This document shows positions 25,776 to 34,692 of a stretch of 64,000 nt of DNA, piece after piece. The translations under genes were made by a program, and so were the position numbers. The notes beneath the pieces were generated by a model, which saw only the letters and a program-made list of their open reading frames with translations, did no database searches and was not told the origin of the DNA. Where the stretch lies: assembly GCF_000315795.1 (NCBI RefSeq), contig NZ_ANHY01000004.1:248001-312000 (forward strand), written 5' to 3'. Each line of letters starts with the position of its first letter. Position 1 is the first letter of the stretch. Source of the DNA: Caenispirillum salinarum AK4 (GTDB lineage: Bacteria > Pseudomonadota > Alphaproteobacteria > Rhodospirillales > Rhodospirillaceae).

Positions 25776-26888
25776 TCAGATGTTCGCCTGTGCCCGTGCC
25801 GCCGCCGTGTTCAGCCGCCCGGTCTGTTCGTAGCGGTCGAGCGCGCGGGTCATGGCCTGGTCGAACCAGCCCGGCATCTGCTGCGGCGCCGGGCCCGTGG
25901 CCGGTGCCGGTGCCGGTGCCGGTGCCGGTGCCGGTGCCGCGCCGCCCGTCATCAGGCCGGCGGTGGCGGGCATGGCAGCCGAGGCGGCCGGCTGGGGCGG
26001 CATGGAAGACACACGGCCGCCCGCCGCCAGCGCCTGGATCATGGGATGGGATGCCGCGTCGGGCCCCAGGCCCTGCGCCTCAAGCGCCCGGCGCACCGGA
26101 TCGGGCGCCTGGGCCGAGGGCCGCTCCCTGGAGCGATCGGCGGTCTCCGGCCCCTTCAAGGTCGCCGCCGTCGCCGGCATGACACCGGTCGGCGGCGCCA
26201 TCCTGGGCGCCTGGGCCGTTTCCACCCGCTGGCGCAGCGCCGAGAAGGCCGACGCCGGCTCGGGTGCCGGCATCGGCGCGGCGGGAGTCGCGGTCCGGGC
26301 CGGCGCGGCCCCGCCCAGCATGAACGGCACGGCCGAGGCAGGCATCACCATGCCGTCCACCCCCTGGGCCGCTTGCGCCCCTTGAGCCTGGGCGGCCGCC
26401 GCGGTCTGCTGCATCTGCTCCACCGGCTGGGCATAGCGGGCGATCATCTGCGCCGGCGACTCGCGGCCTTCCGGCGCCGCCCCGATGGCCTGCCTGGCCG
26501 TCTCCGTCCCCGCCTCCACGGGCGGGCGTTCCCCGCTGTCGCTGCCGAAAAGGAAGGACAGCATGGTCTCGCCTTCACCGATCCCCATGAGGCCTTCCGC
26601 CGTCGCCGTGACCGCCGCCATGCCCGCGCCCAGGATGCCGCCGCCGAACAGCGCCCCGCCGGCCAGCCGGGCGATCGGCTTGATCGTATCGCCGGTGATC
26701 TCGCGGTAGATGGTGGACACGACGGGGATGTGCTGGAGCGGGTTGATGATGTCCAGAAAATCCCAGAACGACGCCTCATCCTCCGCCGCCGGCTTGGCCT
26801 GATCGCCGCGGGCCGGCGCCTCGGACGGACGGGTGCCGCCGGGACGGATGTTGTCGATGATCAGTGGGGCGTCGTTGACGGTACTCAT
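25776..26888 (-). CDS. Disordered Pro/Ala-rich protein with a conserved hydrophobic core
   Basis: The protein has 370 residues. Residues 40-110 form the only ordered-looking part: SFWDFLDIINPLQHIPVVSTIYREI followed by the Gly/Ala-rich hydrophobic LAGGALFGGGILGAG. The rest is Pro/Ala/Gln-rich with an (AP)6 run encoded by six GGTGCC units on the plus strand. I recognise the core as recurring in Rhodospirillales proteins but know no function. No signal peptide is visible. It is transcribed alone. Confidence 0.65.
   Translation of the reverse strand: MSTVNDAPLIIDNIRPGGTRPSEAPARGDQAKPAAEDEASFWDFLDIINPLQHIPVVSTIYREITGDTIKPIARLAGGALFGGGILGAGMAAVTATAEGLMGIGEGETMLSFLFGSDSGERPPVEAGTETARQAIGAAPEGRESPAQMIARYAQPVEQMQQTAAAAQAQGAQAAQGVDGMVMPASAVPFMLGGAAPARTATPAAPMPAPEPASAFSALRQRVETAQAPRMAPPTGVMPATAATLKGPETADRSRERPSAQAPDPVRRALEAQGLGPDAASHPMIQALAAGGRVSSMPPQPAASAAMPATAGLMTGGAAPAPAPAPAPAPATGPAPQQMPGWFDQAMTRALDRYEQTGRLNTAAARAQANI
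25903..25938. repeat. Hexanucleotide (GGTGCC)6 microsatellite in a coding region
   Basis: Six perfect tandem GGTGCC units lie on the plus strand inside the disordered-protein gene on the minus strand and encode an Ala-Pro run. Slippage would change the run by two residues at a time without shifting the frame. Confidence 0.9.
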
Positions 26889-27025
26889 GGGCACACGGGT
26901 CCTGCTTGGGTCCCCGTCGCCCTTGCAAGGATGAGTCCAAACGGAAAACGCCCAATATCAAAGACTTGAGCCGCCGCCCCCCGCCACCCGGCAGCTTTTG
27001 CCGGGCATCGGATTCCGCCCGGCCG

Positions 27026-28174
27026 CTAGAACAGGTGCCCGCTGCGGGTCTGCTTGGCCTGCAGATAGCGCAGATTGTGGGGATTGGAGGGGAAGACGTG
27101 CGGCACGCGCTCCGTCACCTCGACGCCGTGGCGGGCCAGTTGTTCCACCTTCAGCGGGTTGTTGGTCATCAGCCGCACCCGGCCGAACCCCAGCTTGCGC
27201 AGCATTTCCGCCGCCGGGGCATAGATGCGCTCGTCATCATCGAAGCCGAGCTGACGGTTGGCGTCGATGGTGTCGTATCCCTGGTCCTGCAGGGTATAGG
27301 CGCGCAGCTTGTTGACCAGCCCGATGCCGCGCCCTTCCTGCGCCAGGTAGAGCAGCACGCCGGCGCCGTCCTTGGCGATCGCCTCGATGGCGCCGCGCAA
27401 CTGGTCGCCGCAGTCGCACCGCAAGGACCCGAGAAGATCGCCGGTGAAGCATTCCGAATGCAGCCGCGCCAGCACCGGCGCGTCGGGCTTCGGCTCGCCG
27501 ATGAGGATCGCCAGATGCTCTGTCCCGCCGTCGGCCGGGCGGAAAGCCAGGATGCGGGCGTTCTCCGCCCCTTCCAGCGGCACCTGGGCCTCGCCCACCA
27601 TCATGAGCGTGCGGGCGGCGGTTTCCTCGTACCCCAGCACGTCGGCGGCGGCGACGCGCGGGATGTCGCGGGCGAGCGCCCAGTCCACCGGGTCGGCCGC
27701 GGCCTCCGTCGGCAGGGGTGCGATGACCGCCGCCGGCAGCAGCCGGGCGATCTTCATGAGTTGCACCGCCGCACCGGCCGGTGTGTCGAGCGCCCGCGAC
27801 TCGGCGGAAAACCCGTTCTTGGGCCGGGTCTCGCCGGGCTCGGCCAGGGCCCGCAGGGTGGCGGCATCCAGCGGATGGTCGGCCCCGATGACCGCCACCT
27901 CCGTCTCCTCGGCCGCCAGGTCCAGAAGCCGTGCGCGCCGCGCCGTCACCGCCAGGCGGAGATCGTCGGCGGCCAGCCCGGTCATCGTTTCCAGCGTCCC
28001 GGGCGTCACCGCCTCGGCCGCCATGACCAGCAGCGGCGCCGTCCCGTCCATGACCACCACCATGCCGCCGCGGCGCACCTCGGCCGTGGCCCGGTCCACC
28101 GCCGTCAGCGGGGCCGTCAGTGTGGGGGTGTCGGCGGTTTCGCGGGCGTCGTGTCTGGAGCTGGCGTCTGTCAT
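27026..28174 (-). CDS. ribA: GTP cyclohydrolase II with degenerate N-terminal RibB-like domain
   Basis: 382 residues. The C-terminal half is a complete GTP cyclohydrolase II: LHSECFTGDLLGSLRCDCG (three zinc-ligand Cys), LLYLAQEGRGIGL and RVRLMTNNPLK. It opens the GTP imidazole ring in the first step of riboflavin synthesis. The N-terminal 190 residues resemble 3,4-dihydroxybutanone-phosphate synthase (RibB) but lack the usual acidic motif DRENEGD; they read VDRATAEVRRGGMVVVMDG and so are probably noncatalytic. This layout is known from other alphaproteobacteria. The gene is divergent from the response regulator. Confidence 0.9.
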   Translation of the reverse strand: MTDASSRHDARETADTPTLTAPLTAVDRATAEVRRGGMVVVMDGTAPLLVMAAEAVTPGTLETMTGLAADDLRLAVTARRARLLDLAAEETEVAVIGADHPLDAATLRALAEPGETRPKNGFSAESRALDTPAGAAVQLMKIARLLPAAVIAPLPTEAAADPVDWALARDIPRVAAADVLGYEETAARTLMMVGEAQVPLEGAENARILAFRPADGGTEHLAILIGEPKPDAPVLARLHSECFTGDLLGSLRCDCGDQLRGAIEAIAKDGAGVLLYLAQEGRGIGLVNKLRAYTLQDQGYDTIDANRQLGFDDDERIYAPAAEMLRKLGFGRVRLMTNNPLKVEQLARHGVEVTERVPHVFPSNPHNLRYLQAKQTRSGHLF

Positions 28175-28332
28175 GGAAGCACGGTGCGTTGAGGGGTCGG
28201 CAACAATAGCCTCTCGAGCCGAGGCGAGAAAGACCGCATTACGAGACGTGATCGGAGCCATTGCACATCCGTGTCGAAATATCGCCGCTGCGATGTTAGA
28301 ACCTAGCGAAGATCGCCACGACGGGAAGACCG

Positions 28333-29046
28333 ATGACAGCCGGACGACGTCTCCTCCTCATCGACGACGACGACCTCCTTCGCCGCTCGCTGGTCGAACA
28401 GCTTCTGGCGCAGGGCGATTTCGGGACGGTCGACGAGGCCCCGACGGCGGCAGAGGCCAAACGGATGGCCGTTACCGATGAAACGCCCTACGACATGATT
28501 CTGCTCGACGTCGGCCTGCCCGACGACGACGGCCGGACGGTGTGCCGTGATCTCCGTACGGCGGGCGTGCGCGCGCCGATCATCATGCTGACCGCCGCCG
28601 ACAGCGACGACGACACCATCACGGGCCTGGAAGCGGGCGCCAACGACTACGTCACCAAGCCCTTCCGCCTGGCCGTGCTGCTGGCCCGCATCCGCGCCCA
28701 CCTGCGCAGCCACGAGGCCAGCGACGACGCGGTGTTCCGCATCGGCCCGTATACCTTCCATCCCGCCACCAAGATGCTCCAGGACGAGGCCAGGAACCGC
28801 AAGATCCGCCTGACGGAGAAGGAAACGGCCATCCTCAAGTACCTCTACCGCGCGGGGAAGCCGGTGCCGCGCGACACCCTGCTGGGCGAGGTCTGGGGCT
28901 ACAACGCGGGCGTGACCACCCACACCCTGGAAACCCACGTCTACCGCCTGCGCCAGAAAATCGAGCCCGAGCCGGGGCAGGCGACACTGCTGGTCACCTC
29001 CGACGGCGGCTACCGCCTGAACGCGGCGCGGGCGGCGGAGGAGTAG
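28333..29046 (+). CDS. OmpR-family response regulator
   Basis: The protein has 237 residues. The receiver domain (about 1-120) has the acidic pocket IDDDD near residue 10, the phosphoacceptor Asp in MILLDVGLPDDDGR and the Thr/Lys switch in MLTAAD and VTKPF. The C-terminal winged helix (about 150-230) carries LTEKETAILKYLYRAGKPVPRDTLL and HVYRLRQKIEPEPG, standard OmpR/PhoB DNA-binding elements. No sensor kinase is encoded next to it. Divergent to ribA, so it may act on genes elsewhere. Confidence 0.92.
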   Translation: MTAGRRLLLIDDDDLLRRSLVEQLLAQGDFGTVDEAPTAAEAKRMAVTDETPYDMILLDVGLPDDDGRTVCRDLRTAGVRAPIIMLTAADSDDDTITGLEAGANDYVTKPFRLAVLLARIRAHLRSHEASDDAVFRIGPYTFHPATKMLQDEARNRKIRLTEKETAILKYLYRAGKPVPRDTLLGEVWGYNAGVTTHTLETHVYRLRQKIEPEPGQATLLVTSDGGYRLNAARAAEE

Positions 29047-29066
29047 GCGGCTGGCGTTGGTGAGGG

Positions 29067-29248
29067 TGAACCACCAAGGCACCAAGGCTTTCCGGCTCCG
29101 CCGGAATATGGATGCGATGGAGCCACGGGCTCCCTCGCGCTCCCTCGATTATTTTTCCTGGTAGCGGTAAGAACGTAGCAGTACCGGCCAACAGAATGAG
29201 GATGGCGCGCCTTCGCGCGCTGTCTTGGTGCCTTGGTGTCTTCGTGGC
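29067..29248. repeat. Copy 1 of a dispersed intergenic repeat with CCACCAAG ends
   Basis: The copy starts TGAACCACCAAGGCACCAAGG and ends in the inverse, CCTTGGTGTCTTCGTGG. The interior has CGGCTCCGCCGG, GAGCCACGGGCTC and the GCGCGCCTTCGCGCGC hairpin near the right end. It fills the gap between the response regulator and dnaQ and has no gene. Other copies lie at 32.1, 38.6 and 43.4 kb. Confidence 0.85.
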
Positions 29249-29284
29249 TATCCCCGCACCACGCCACCGGAGCAGCGCAATCGG

Positions 29285-29992
29285 CTACTCCGCCGCCTCC
29301 GTGGCCGCGGCCTCAAGCGTCGCCCAGAGGGGCTCCTTCAGGCGGTCCTTCACGAAAGCCGCGTGGGCCTCCAGCTCCTCGGGCGTCGGGGCGTGGGGGC
29401 GGGGGGCGCGGTAGGGGCGGTCGATCGCCACCGTCGCGCCGCCGTCGCCGCCGGCATCCGCCGCCAGGGCCAGGCCCGGCTCGCGGCCGCCGACCAGCTC
29501 CAGGTAGACCTCGGCCAGAAGCTCGGAGTCCAGAAGCGCGCCGTGATAGGTGCGCGAGCTGTTGTCGATGTTGAAGCGCCGGCACAGTGCATCCAGGCTG
29601 ACCGGCGAGCCGGGGTACTTCCGCCGCGCCAGGGCGACCGTGTCCACCGCCTGCTCCATGGGCAGGGGCTTCAGGCCGCACAGCTGAAGCTCCGCGTTCA
29701 GGAACTTCATGTCGAACTTGGCATTGTGGATGATGAGCGGCGCGTCGCCCACGAAGTCCAGGAACTCCTGCGCGATCTCATGGAAGCAGCCGTGTTGCGA
29801 CAGGAACTCGATGCTCAGCCCGTGGACGCGGAAGGCCTCTTCCGGCATGTCGCGTTCGGGGTTGCAGTACTTGTGGAAGGTCACGCCCGTGGCGACGTGG
29901 TTGACCAGCTCCACGCAGCCGATTTCCACCAGCCGGTGGCCTTCCGAGGGCTCGAAGCCGGTCGTTTCGGTATCGAGAACAATCTCACGCAT
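29285..29992 (-). CDS. dnaQ: DNA polymerase III epsilon subunit (proofreading exonuclease)
   Basis: The protein has 235 residues. The DEDDh exonuclease motifs are IVLDTETTGFEP near the start, PLIIHNAKFDMKFL in the middle and HGALLDSELLAEVYLEL with the catalytic His. It removes misincorporated nucleotides 3' to 5' in the replicase core. The C-terminal 60 residues hold the likely alpha-binding segment. The ATG overlaps the coaE stop by 8 bases. Gene order dnaQ-coaE-aroE-maf-PPDK regulator near the origin is conserved in Caulobacter, Rickettsia and relatives. Confidence 0.94.
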   Translation of the reverse strand: MREIVLDTETTGFEPSEGHRLVEIGCVELVNHVATGVTFHKYCNPERDMPEEAFRVHGLSIEFLSQHGCFHEIAQEFLDFVGDAPLIIHNAKFDMKFLNAELQLCGLKPLPMEQAVDTVALARRKYPGSPVSLDALCRRFNIDNSSRTYHGALLDSELLAEVYLELVGGREPGLALAADAGGDGGATVAIDRPYRAPRPHAPTPEELEAHAAFVKDRLKEPLWATLEAAATEAAE

Positions 29993-30638
29993 GGCCGATG
30001 CTCTTCCGTCTGGATCGTCGCGGTCCCGGGCTGCGGGTGGGCAGGCGGCCGGCGCGAAGGGCGCGCACTATCTCCGCCAGGCGGCGGCGGGTCAAGGCCT
30101 TGCCCAGGCCCGTCGGCACCACGTAGTCGGCGCGCCGGCGCTTCTGCCCGTCCGGCATCTGGCGGGCGAGGATAGCCTGGAACTTCGCTTCGGTCATCCC
30201 CGGGCGCTTCAACACCCGCAGGCGCTGCAGGAACAGGGGTGCCGACAGCACCGCGACCGCGTCGCACCGCGCTTCGCCGCCGGTCTCGAACAACAGCGGC
30301 ACATCCAGCGCCACCAGGGGCACGCGGGCGAGGCGCTGGCGTTCCATGAACAGATGCTCGGCGCGGCGCACCAGCGGATGGACGATGCCCTCCAGCCGCT
30401 TGAAGGCGTCCTCGTCGCCCATGACGCGCCTGGACAATTCCTGACGGTCCACGCCGCCCGCCGGGGTGACGACGCCGGGAAAGGCCTCCTCCAGCGGCGC
30501 CACCGCGGCCCCGCCGGGCGCGAACAGCCGGTGCACGGATGCGTCGGCATCATGCACCGGCACGCCCATGTCTTTCAGCATGGCATGGGCGGTGGACTTG
30601 CCCATGGCGATGGAGCCGGTCAGCCCCAGGACGATCAT
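29985..30638 (-). CDS. coaE: Dephospho-CoA kinase
   Basis: The protein has 217 residues from the ATG at 30638. The P-loop GLTGSIAMGKST is at residues 5-16; DADASVHRLF and PLVALDVPLLFE are also standard for CoaE. It phosphorylates the ribose 3' hydroxyl in the last step of coenzyme A synthesis. The C-terminal region is unusually Arg/Pro-rich (TRSPGPRRSRRKS) and may be disordered. It overlaps aroE upstream and dnaQ downstream by a few bases. Confidence 0.92.
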   Translation of the reverse strand: MIVLGLTGSIAMGKSTAHAMLKDMGVPVHDADASVHRLFAPGGAAVAPLEEAFPGVVTPAGGVDRQELSRRVMGDEDAFKRLEGIVHPLVRRAEHLFMERQRLARVPLVALDVPLLFETGGEARCDAVAVLSAPLFLQRLRVLKRPGMTEAKFQAILARQMPDGQKRRRADYVVPTGLGKALTRRRLAEIVRALRAGRLPTRSPGPRRSRRKSIGHA

Positions 30639-31483
30639 GCGCCCGGCTCTCCCAGGACGAAGCGGCGCAGGTCGTCCGTCACCTCGGGAAAGACGCCGAA
30701 CCACGCCTCGAAGCCCGGCCGCCCCTGGTGGAGCAGCATTCCCAACCCGTCCACCACCGGGTTGCCACGCGCCTCGGCCCGGGTCAAAAGGTCGGTGACA
30801 AGCGGGGCGTAGACGATGTCGGTAACCAGCGCGCCGCGCGGCAGGGGGTCGAGCGGCATCTCCAGCGGCGGTGCCCCCTCCATGCCGAGCGTGGTGGTGT
30901 TGACCAGCAGCCCGGCGCCGTCCAGCGCCTCGGCGCGGGCGTCCCAGTCCACCACGGTCATCGCACCGCCCAGCGAGGCCGCCAGTTCCTCGGCGCGGGC
31001 GCGGGTGCGGTTGGTGAGGCGGACCTCCGGGCAGCCGGCGTCCTGCAGCGCGGCCACCACAGCCCGCGCAGCGCCACCGGCGCCCAGCACTACGGCCGGT
31101 CCTGCGTCGGCCTGCCAGCCCCGGCAGCCGGCGCGCAGGTTTTCCAGGAAGCCGAAGCCGTCGGTGTTGTCGCCGTACAGCGTGCCGTCGTCGCGGCAGA
31201 CCAGCGTGTTCACCGCGCCGATGCGTTCGGCCAGGTCGGAAACATCGTCGCAGGCCCGCAGCGCGGCTTCCTTATGGGGGACGGTGACGTTGGCGCCGGC
31301 GAAGCCCAGCATGGGCAGGGCGCGCACGGCGGTCGCGAAGTCCTCGGGGCGGACGGGCAGGGGAATGTAGGCGCCGTCGATGCCGTGCTCCTCCAGCCAC
31401 CAGCCGTGCAGGCGCGGGCTTCGGGAATGCGTCACCGGCCATCCCATGACGCCGGCGACGCGGGTCTTGCCGGACATCATCAT
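30635..31483 (-). CDS. aroE: Shikimate dehydrogenase
   Basis: The protein has 282 residues. The substrate-binding segment GWPVTHSRSPRLHGWWLEEHG, then NVTVPHKEAAL with the catalytic Lys, and the NADP fold VLGAGGAARAVVAAL and TNRTRARAEEL are intact. It reduces 3-dehydroshikimate to shikimate in aromatic amino-acid synthesis. Three consecutive ATG codons (31483, 31480, 31477) straddle the maf stop; the first is given. Its stop overlaps the coaE start by 4 bases. Confidence 0.93.
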   Translation of the reverse strand: MMMSGKTRVAGVMGWPVTHSRSPRLHGWWLEEHGIDGAYIPLPVRPEDFATAVRALPMLGFAGANVTVPHKEAALRACDDVSDLAERIGAVNTLVCRDDGTLYGDNTDGFGFLENLRAGCRGWQADAGPAVVLGAGGAARAVVAALQDAGCPEVRLTNRTRARAEELAASLGGAMTVVDWDARAEALDGAGLLVNTTTLGMEGAPPLEMPLDPLPRGALVTDIVYAPLVTDLLTRAEARGNPVVDGLGMLLHQGRPGFEAWFGVFPEVTDDLRRFVLGEPGA

Positions 31484-32076
31484 GGTGTCAGAACCCCATG
31501 ATTGCGCAGCACGTCCAGAAGCGGCAGCAGCGGCATCCCCAGGATGGTGAAGTAGTCGCCCCGCACGTGGGTGAACAGCTGCGCCCCCAGCCCCTCGATC
31601 TGGTATCCGCCGACGGAGTGAGTCGCGTCCTCGCCCACCTTCTCCAGGTACTCGGACAGGAAATCCTCGGAGAACGGCCGCATGGTCAGCTTGGCGCTGT
31701 CGATGTGGTGCCAGATGCGCTTGCCGCCCTGAACGACCACGGCGCAGGAGACCAGCTCGTGCGTCCGTCCGCGCAGGCCGTGAAGCTGGGCACGGGCGGC
31801 TTCGATATCGTGCGGCTTGTCGTACCACAGCCCCTCGCACGCGAGCATCTGGTCGGCGCCGACCACCAGGGCCTCGGGATGCTTGCGGCTGACGCGGGTG
31901 GCCTTCAACTCGGCGAGGGCCTCGGCCACGTCGCCGGGCTTGGCGCCTTCGTTCTTCATGCCGGCCTTGACGCCGTCCTCGTCGACGCGCGGCACCTCGA
32001 CGGTGAACGGCACGCCGGCATCGGCCAGCATCTTCTGCCGCGTGCGGCTGCCGGAAGCCAGGATCAACTGGGTCAT
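31480..32076 (-). CDS. maf: Maf-family nucleotide pyrophosphatase
   Basis: The protein has 198 residues. LILASGSRTRQKMLADAG at the start and ALVVGADQML with the catalytic Asp are typical Maf signatures; IEGLGAQLFTHVRGDYFTILGMPL closes the active site. Family members hydrolyse dTTP/UTP or modified nucleotides to monophosphates, so they may clear non-canonical bases. The GAAGGAG ribosome site is strong. It lies between aroE and a repeat copy, pointing away from the origin. Confidence 0.92.
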   Translation of the reverse strand: MTQLILASGSRTRQKMLADAGVPFTVEVPRVDEDGVKAGMKNEGAKPGDVAEALAELKATRVSRKHPEALVVGADQMLACEGLWYDKPHDIEAARAQLHGLRGRTHELVSCAVVVQGGKRIWHHIDSAKLTMRPFSEDFLSEYLEKVGEDATHSVGGYQIEGLGAQLFTHVRGDYFTILGMPLLPLLDVLRNHGVLTP

Positions 32077-32130
32077 GGAGGCTCCTTCGCGGGGGGTCCC
32101 TGGTTCGGTTGTAGCGCCCCGAGAAGGGAT

Positions 32131-32323
32131 TTTGAACCACCAAGACACCAAGACACCAAGGCTTTCCGACTGCGCCGGAATTTGGTGCGAGGGAGGCCAG
32201 GCCTCCCTCGCGCTCCCGCGATTCCTTTTCATCATCATGGCGAAGACCGGGCGACAACGGCTGCCGGAATGATGATGGCGCGCCTTCGCGCGCTGTCTTG
32301 GTGCCTTGGTGTCTTGGTGGTTC
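32131..32323. repeat. Copy 2 of the dispersed intergenic repeat
   Basis: TTTGAACCACCAAGACACCA opens the copy and CTTGGTGTCTTGGTGGTTC closes it, a near-perfect terminal inverted repeat of about 18 bases. The interior repeats the AGGGAGGCCAGGCCTCCCT palindrome and the GCGCGCCTTCGCGCGC hairpin. It fills most of the gap between maf and the PPDK regulator. Confidence 0.9.
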
Positions 32324-32336
32324 TACAACAACCGCC

Positions 32337-33146
32337 TCACTCCGCCCGGTTCCGGTGCAGCTGCATGATGGCCGCCGCCGCTTCCTCAATGCTGCGGCGG
32401 GTGACGTCGATGACCGGCCAGCCGTGGCGGGTGAACAGGCGCCGGGCGGTCAGGACCTCTTCGCGCACGCGCTCCACGTCGGCGTAATCGGTGTTGGCCT
32501 CGTCGTTCATCACCTTCAGCCGCGTCTTGCGGATGTCGGCCAGGCTGCGCGGGTCGCGGGTCAGGCCCACCATGAGCGGGCGCTTGAGGCGCAGCACCTC
32601 GTCGGGGATGCCGATGCCCGGCACCAGCGGCACGTTGGCCGCCTTCAGGCCGCGGTTGGCCAGGTACATGCAGGTGGGCGTCTTGGAGGTGCGCGAGACG
32701 CCCATGATGATGATGTCCGCTTCCCCCAACCGGTCCATGCCCTGGCCGTCGTCGTGTTCCATGGAATAGTGGATGGCGTCGATACGGCGGAAGTAGTCGG
32801 CATCGGGCACATGCTGGCGGCCCGGCTCGCGGCCCACTTCCACCTGAAGATAGCCGCCCAGCGCCTGCATGACGGGATCGAGCACGGGGATGAAGGGCAC
32901 CTCCGCCTCGCGGCAGCCCTGTTCCAGCAGGGCGCGGATTTCCGGGTCGACGACGGTGCACAGCACCACGCCCGGGGCGGCCTGCACGCCTTCCAGCGCC
33001 CGCAGGGCCTGGCCGCGGGTGCGCACCAGCCACCACAGGTGCTGCTCGGCGTGCACCTCGGACAACTGCACCAGGCAGGCGCGGGCGATGGCGCTGACGG
33101 TCTCGCCGCTGGAGTCCGAGATCAGGTGAAGATGGAAGCTGCGCAC
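32337..33146 (-). CDS. Pyruvate, phosphate dikinase / PEP synthase regulatory protein (DUF299)
   Basis: The protein has 269 residues from a GTG at 33146 (AGAGGA six bases upstream). The P-loop-like GVSRTSKTPTCMYLAN and the ending EEAAAAIMQ identify the bifunctional serine/threonine kinase and phosphorylase that inactivates and reactivates PPDK or PEP synthase. It controls the pyruvate/phosphoenolpyruvate step of carbon metabolism. Its position beside hemE with the origin between them matches Caulobacter and Rickettsia, where the homologue is RP001. It faces away from the origin. Confidence 0.93.
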   Translation of the reverse strand: MRSFHLHLISDSSGETVSAIARACLVQLSEVHAEQHLWWLVRTRGQALRALEGVQAAPGVVLCTVVDPEIRALLEQGCREAEVPFIPVLDPVMQALGGYLQVEVGREPGRQHVPDADYFRRIDAIHYSMEHDDGQGMDRLGEADIIIMGVSRTSKTPTCMYLANRGLKAANVPLVPGIGIPDEVLRLKRPLMVGLTRDPRSLADIRKTRLKVMNDEANTDYADVERVREEVLTARRLFTRHGWPVIDVTRRSIEEAAAAIMQLHRNRAE

Positions 33147-33595
33147 GATGGATCCTCTTTCCTTCCGCAAAAACGCGACTCGGTGCCTGTGGATAACGCC
33201 CGCGAGTCGGGGATAAGTGGCTGCCGCGCCCCCGGGGCGAAAATTTCACACACCTTGCCCCTGCGACCGCCCCCGATGCCGCGCTCATGGGGATTGTGCG
33301 GCGCGGCTTGCGGGGGAGTCGTGGACAAGGCACTCTGGTGGCCGAGTTATCCACGTTATCCCCAGGGTTCTCCACCGTGTGTGCGACTCGGCGGAGTCCA
33401 GGGCGAGTCTGGCGGGACGTCCCCGTCCGATCCACAGTTTCACGTGAAACACCCACAGGCCGTCCGAGTCGCTGTGGACAAACCTGGGGACGGACTCTAA
33501 TCCACAGGATTCACAGGACCAACAAGCCACTACAACATTTCACCCCAACACCCCTCTCTGTTATGAGGGACCGTGGAAAACAGCCCGGAACCGCC
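33147..33595. other. Predicted chromosomal replication origin (oriC)
   Basis: The gene-free gap between the PPDK regulator and hemE carries about eight nonamers close to the DnaA box. One perfect TGTGGATAA is at 33188; close ones are CGGGGATAA at 33208, CGTGGACAA at 33320, TTATCCACG at 33347, TTATCCCCA at 33356, CGATCCACA at 33428, TGTGGACAA at 33473 and TAATCCACA at 33498. A less GC-rich stretch at about 33515-33575 could unwind first. A near-consensus parS is at 33436, and nine GANTC methylation sites lie at 33177-33512. Caulobacter has its origin in exactly this gene context. Confidence 0.85.
33436..33451. other. parS-like site within the predicted origin
   Basis: AGTTTCACGTGAAACA matches 15 of 16 bases of the parS consensus; only the first T is changed. 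It sits beside DnaA boxes in the hemE-PPDK-regulator gap. Confidence 0.85.
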
Positions 33596-34639
33596 ATGCC
33601 TGAGACCTCCGAGAAGCGCTTCCTCCGTGTCCTGAACGGAGAAACGCTCAGCCCGCCCCCCATCTGGCTCATGCGCCAGGCCGGCCGCTACCTGCCCGAA
33701 TACCGGGAGGTGCGGGCCAAGGCCGGCGACTTCCTGACGCTCTGCTACACGCCCGACTACGCCGTCGAGGTGACGCACCAGCCGCTGCGCCGCTACGGCT
33801 TCGACGCCGCCATCCTGTTCTCGGACATCCTGGTGATCCCGCACGCGCTGGGGCAGCCGCTCCGGTTCGTGAAGGGCGAGGGGCCCAAGCTTGATCCGGT
33901 GCGGTCGGTGGAGGAGCTGGGCAGCCTGGACCCATCGCGCGTCCTTCCCACCCTCGCGCCCGTGTTCGAGACCGTGCGGAGGCTTGGCAAGGAGATACCG
34001 CCGGCGACCGCGCTCATCGGGTTCTGCGGCGCGCCCTGGACGGTGGCCACCTACATGGTGGAAGGCGGCGGGTCCAAGGACTACGCCAACACCAAGAAAT
34101 GGGCCTACAGCGACCCCGAGGGCTTCGACCGCCTGATCGGGATGCTGGTCGACGCCACCACGGCCTACCTGATCGAACAGGTGGACGCCGGCGCCGAGGC
34201 CCTGCAGATCTTCGACAGCTGGGCCGGCGTGCTGGCCGACGACGCCTTCGAGCGCTGGTCCATCCGCCCCATCGCTGACATCACCCGCCGGGTGAAGGAG
34301 GCGCGGCCGGGCACCAAGGTCATCGGCTTCCCGCGCGGCGCCGGCCCCATGTATCCCGCCTTCATCGAGAAGACGGGCGTGGACGCCGTCAGCCTGGACA
34401 CCACCGTGCCGCTGGACTACGCCCGCGACCACATCCAGCCGCGCTGCCCGGTGCAGGGCAACCTGGACCCCATCCTGCTCATCGCCGGCGGCCAGGCCAT
34501 GCTGGACCGCATCGACCGCACGCTGGACGTGCTGGGCAAGGGGCCGTTCATCTTCAACCTGGGCCACGGCATCACGCCGGAGACGCCGCCGGAGAACGTG
34601 GCGATGATGGTCGAACACATCCGAAAGGCCGGTTCCTGA
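33596..34639 (+). CDS. hemE: Uroporphyrinogen decarboxylase
   Basis: 347 residues. [17 protein letters not shown] near the start is the family signature with the two essential Arg; [19 protein letters not shown] and FPRGAG are also conserved. It removes four acetate carboxyls from uroporphyrinogen III in heme synthesis. It is first in the hemE-hemH-hemJ cluster, reading away from the origin. The ATG at 33596 gives a protein of normal length; the long upstream open frame through the origin is an artefact. Confidence 0.95.
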   Translation: MPETSEKRFLRVLNGETLSPPPIWLMRQAGRYLPEYREVRAKAGDFLTLCYTPDYAVEVTHQPLRRYGFDAAILFSDILVIPHALGQPLRFVKGEGPKLDPVRSVEELGSLDPSRVLPTLAPVFETVRRLGKEIPPATALIGFCGAPWTVATYMVEGGGSKDYANTKKWAYSDPEGFDRLIGMLVDATTAYLIEQVDAGAEALQIFDSWAGVLADDAFERWSIRPIADITRRVKEARPGTKVIGFPRGAGPMYPAFIEKTGVDAVSLDTTVPLDYARDHIQPRCPVQGNLDPILLIAGGQAMLDRIDRTLDVLGKGPFIFNLGHGITPETPPENVAMMVEHIRKAGS

Positions 34640-34692
34640 CGTAGAAGCCTCCGTCCACCCGTTTCGCGTTCCCAGCCGCAATCGGATTGCCG

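Noticed and set aside
33287-33595. Longer hemE protein starting inside the origin
   Set aside because: The extra residues have no family match and would cover the DnaA boxes. The ATG at 33596 gives the standard hemE length.
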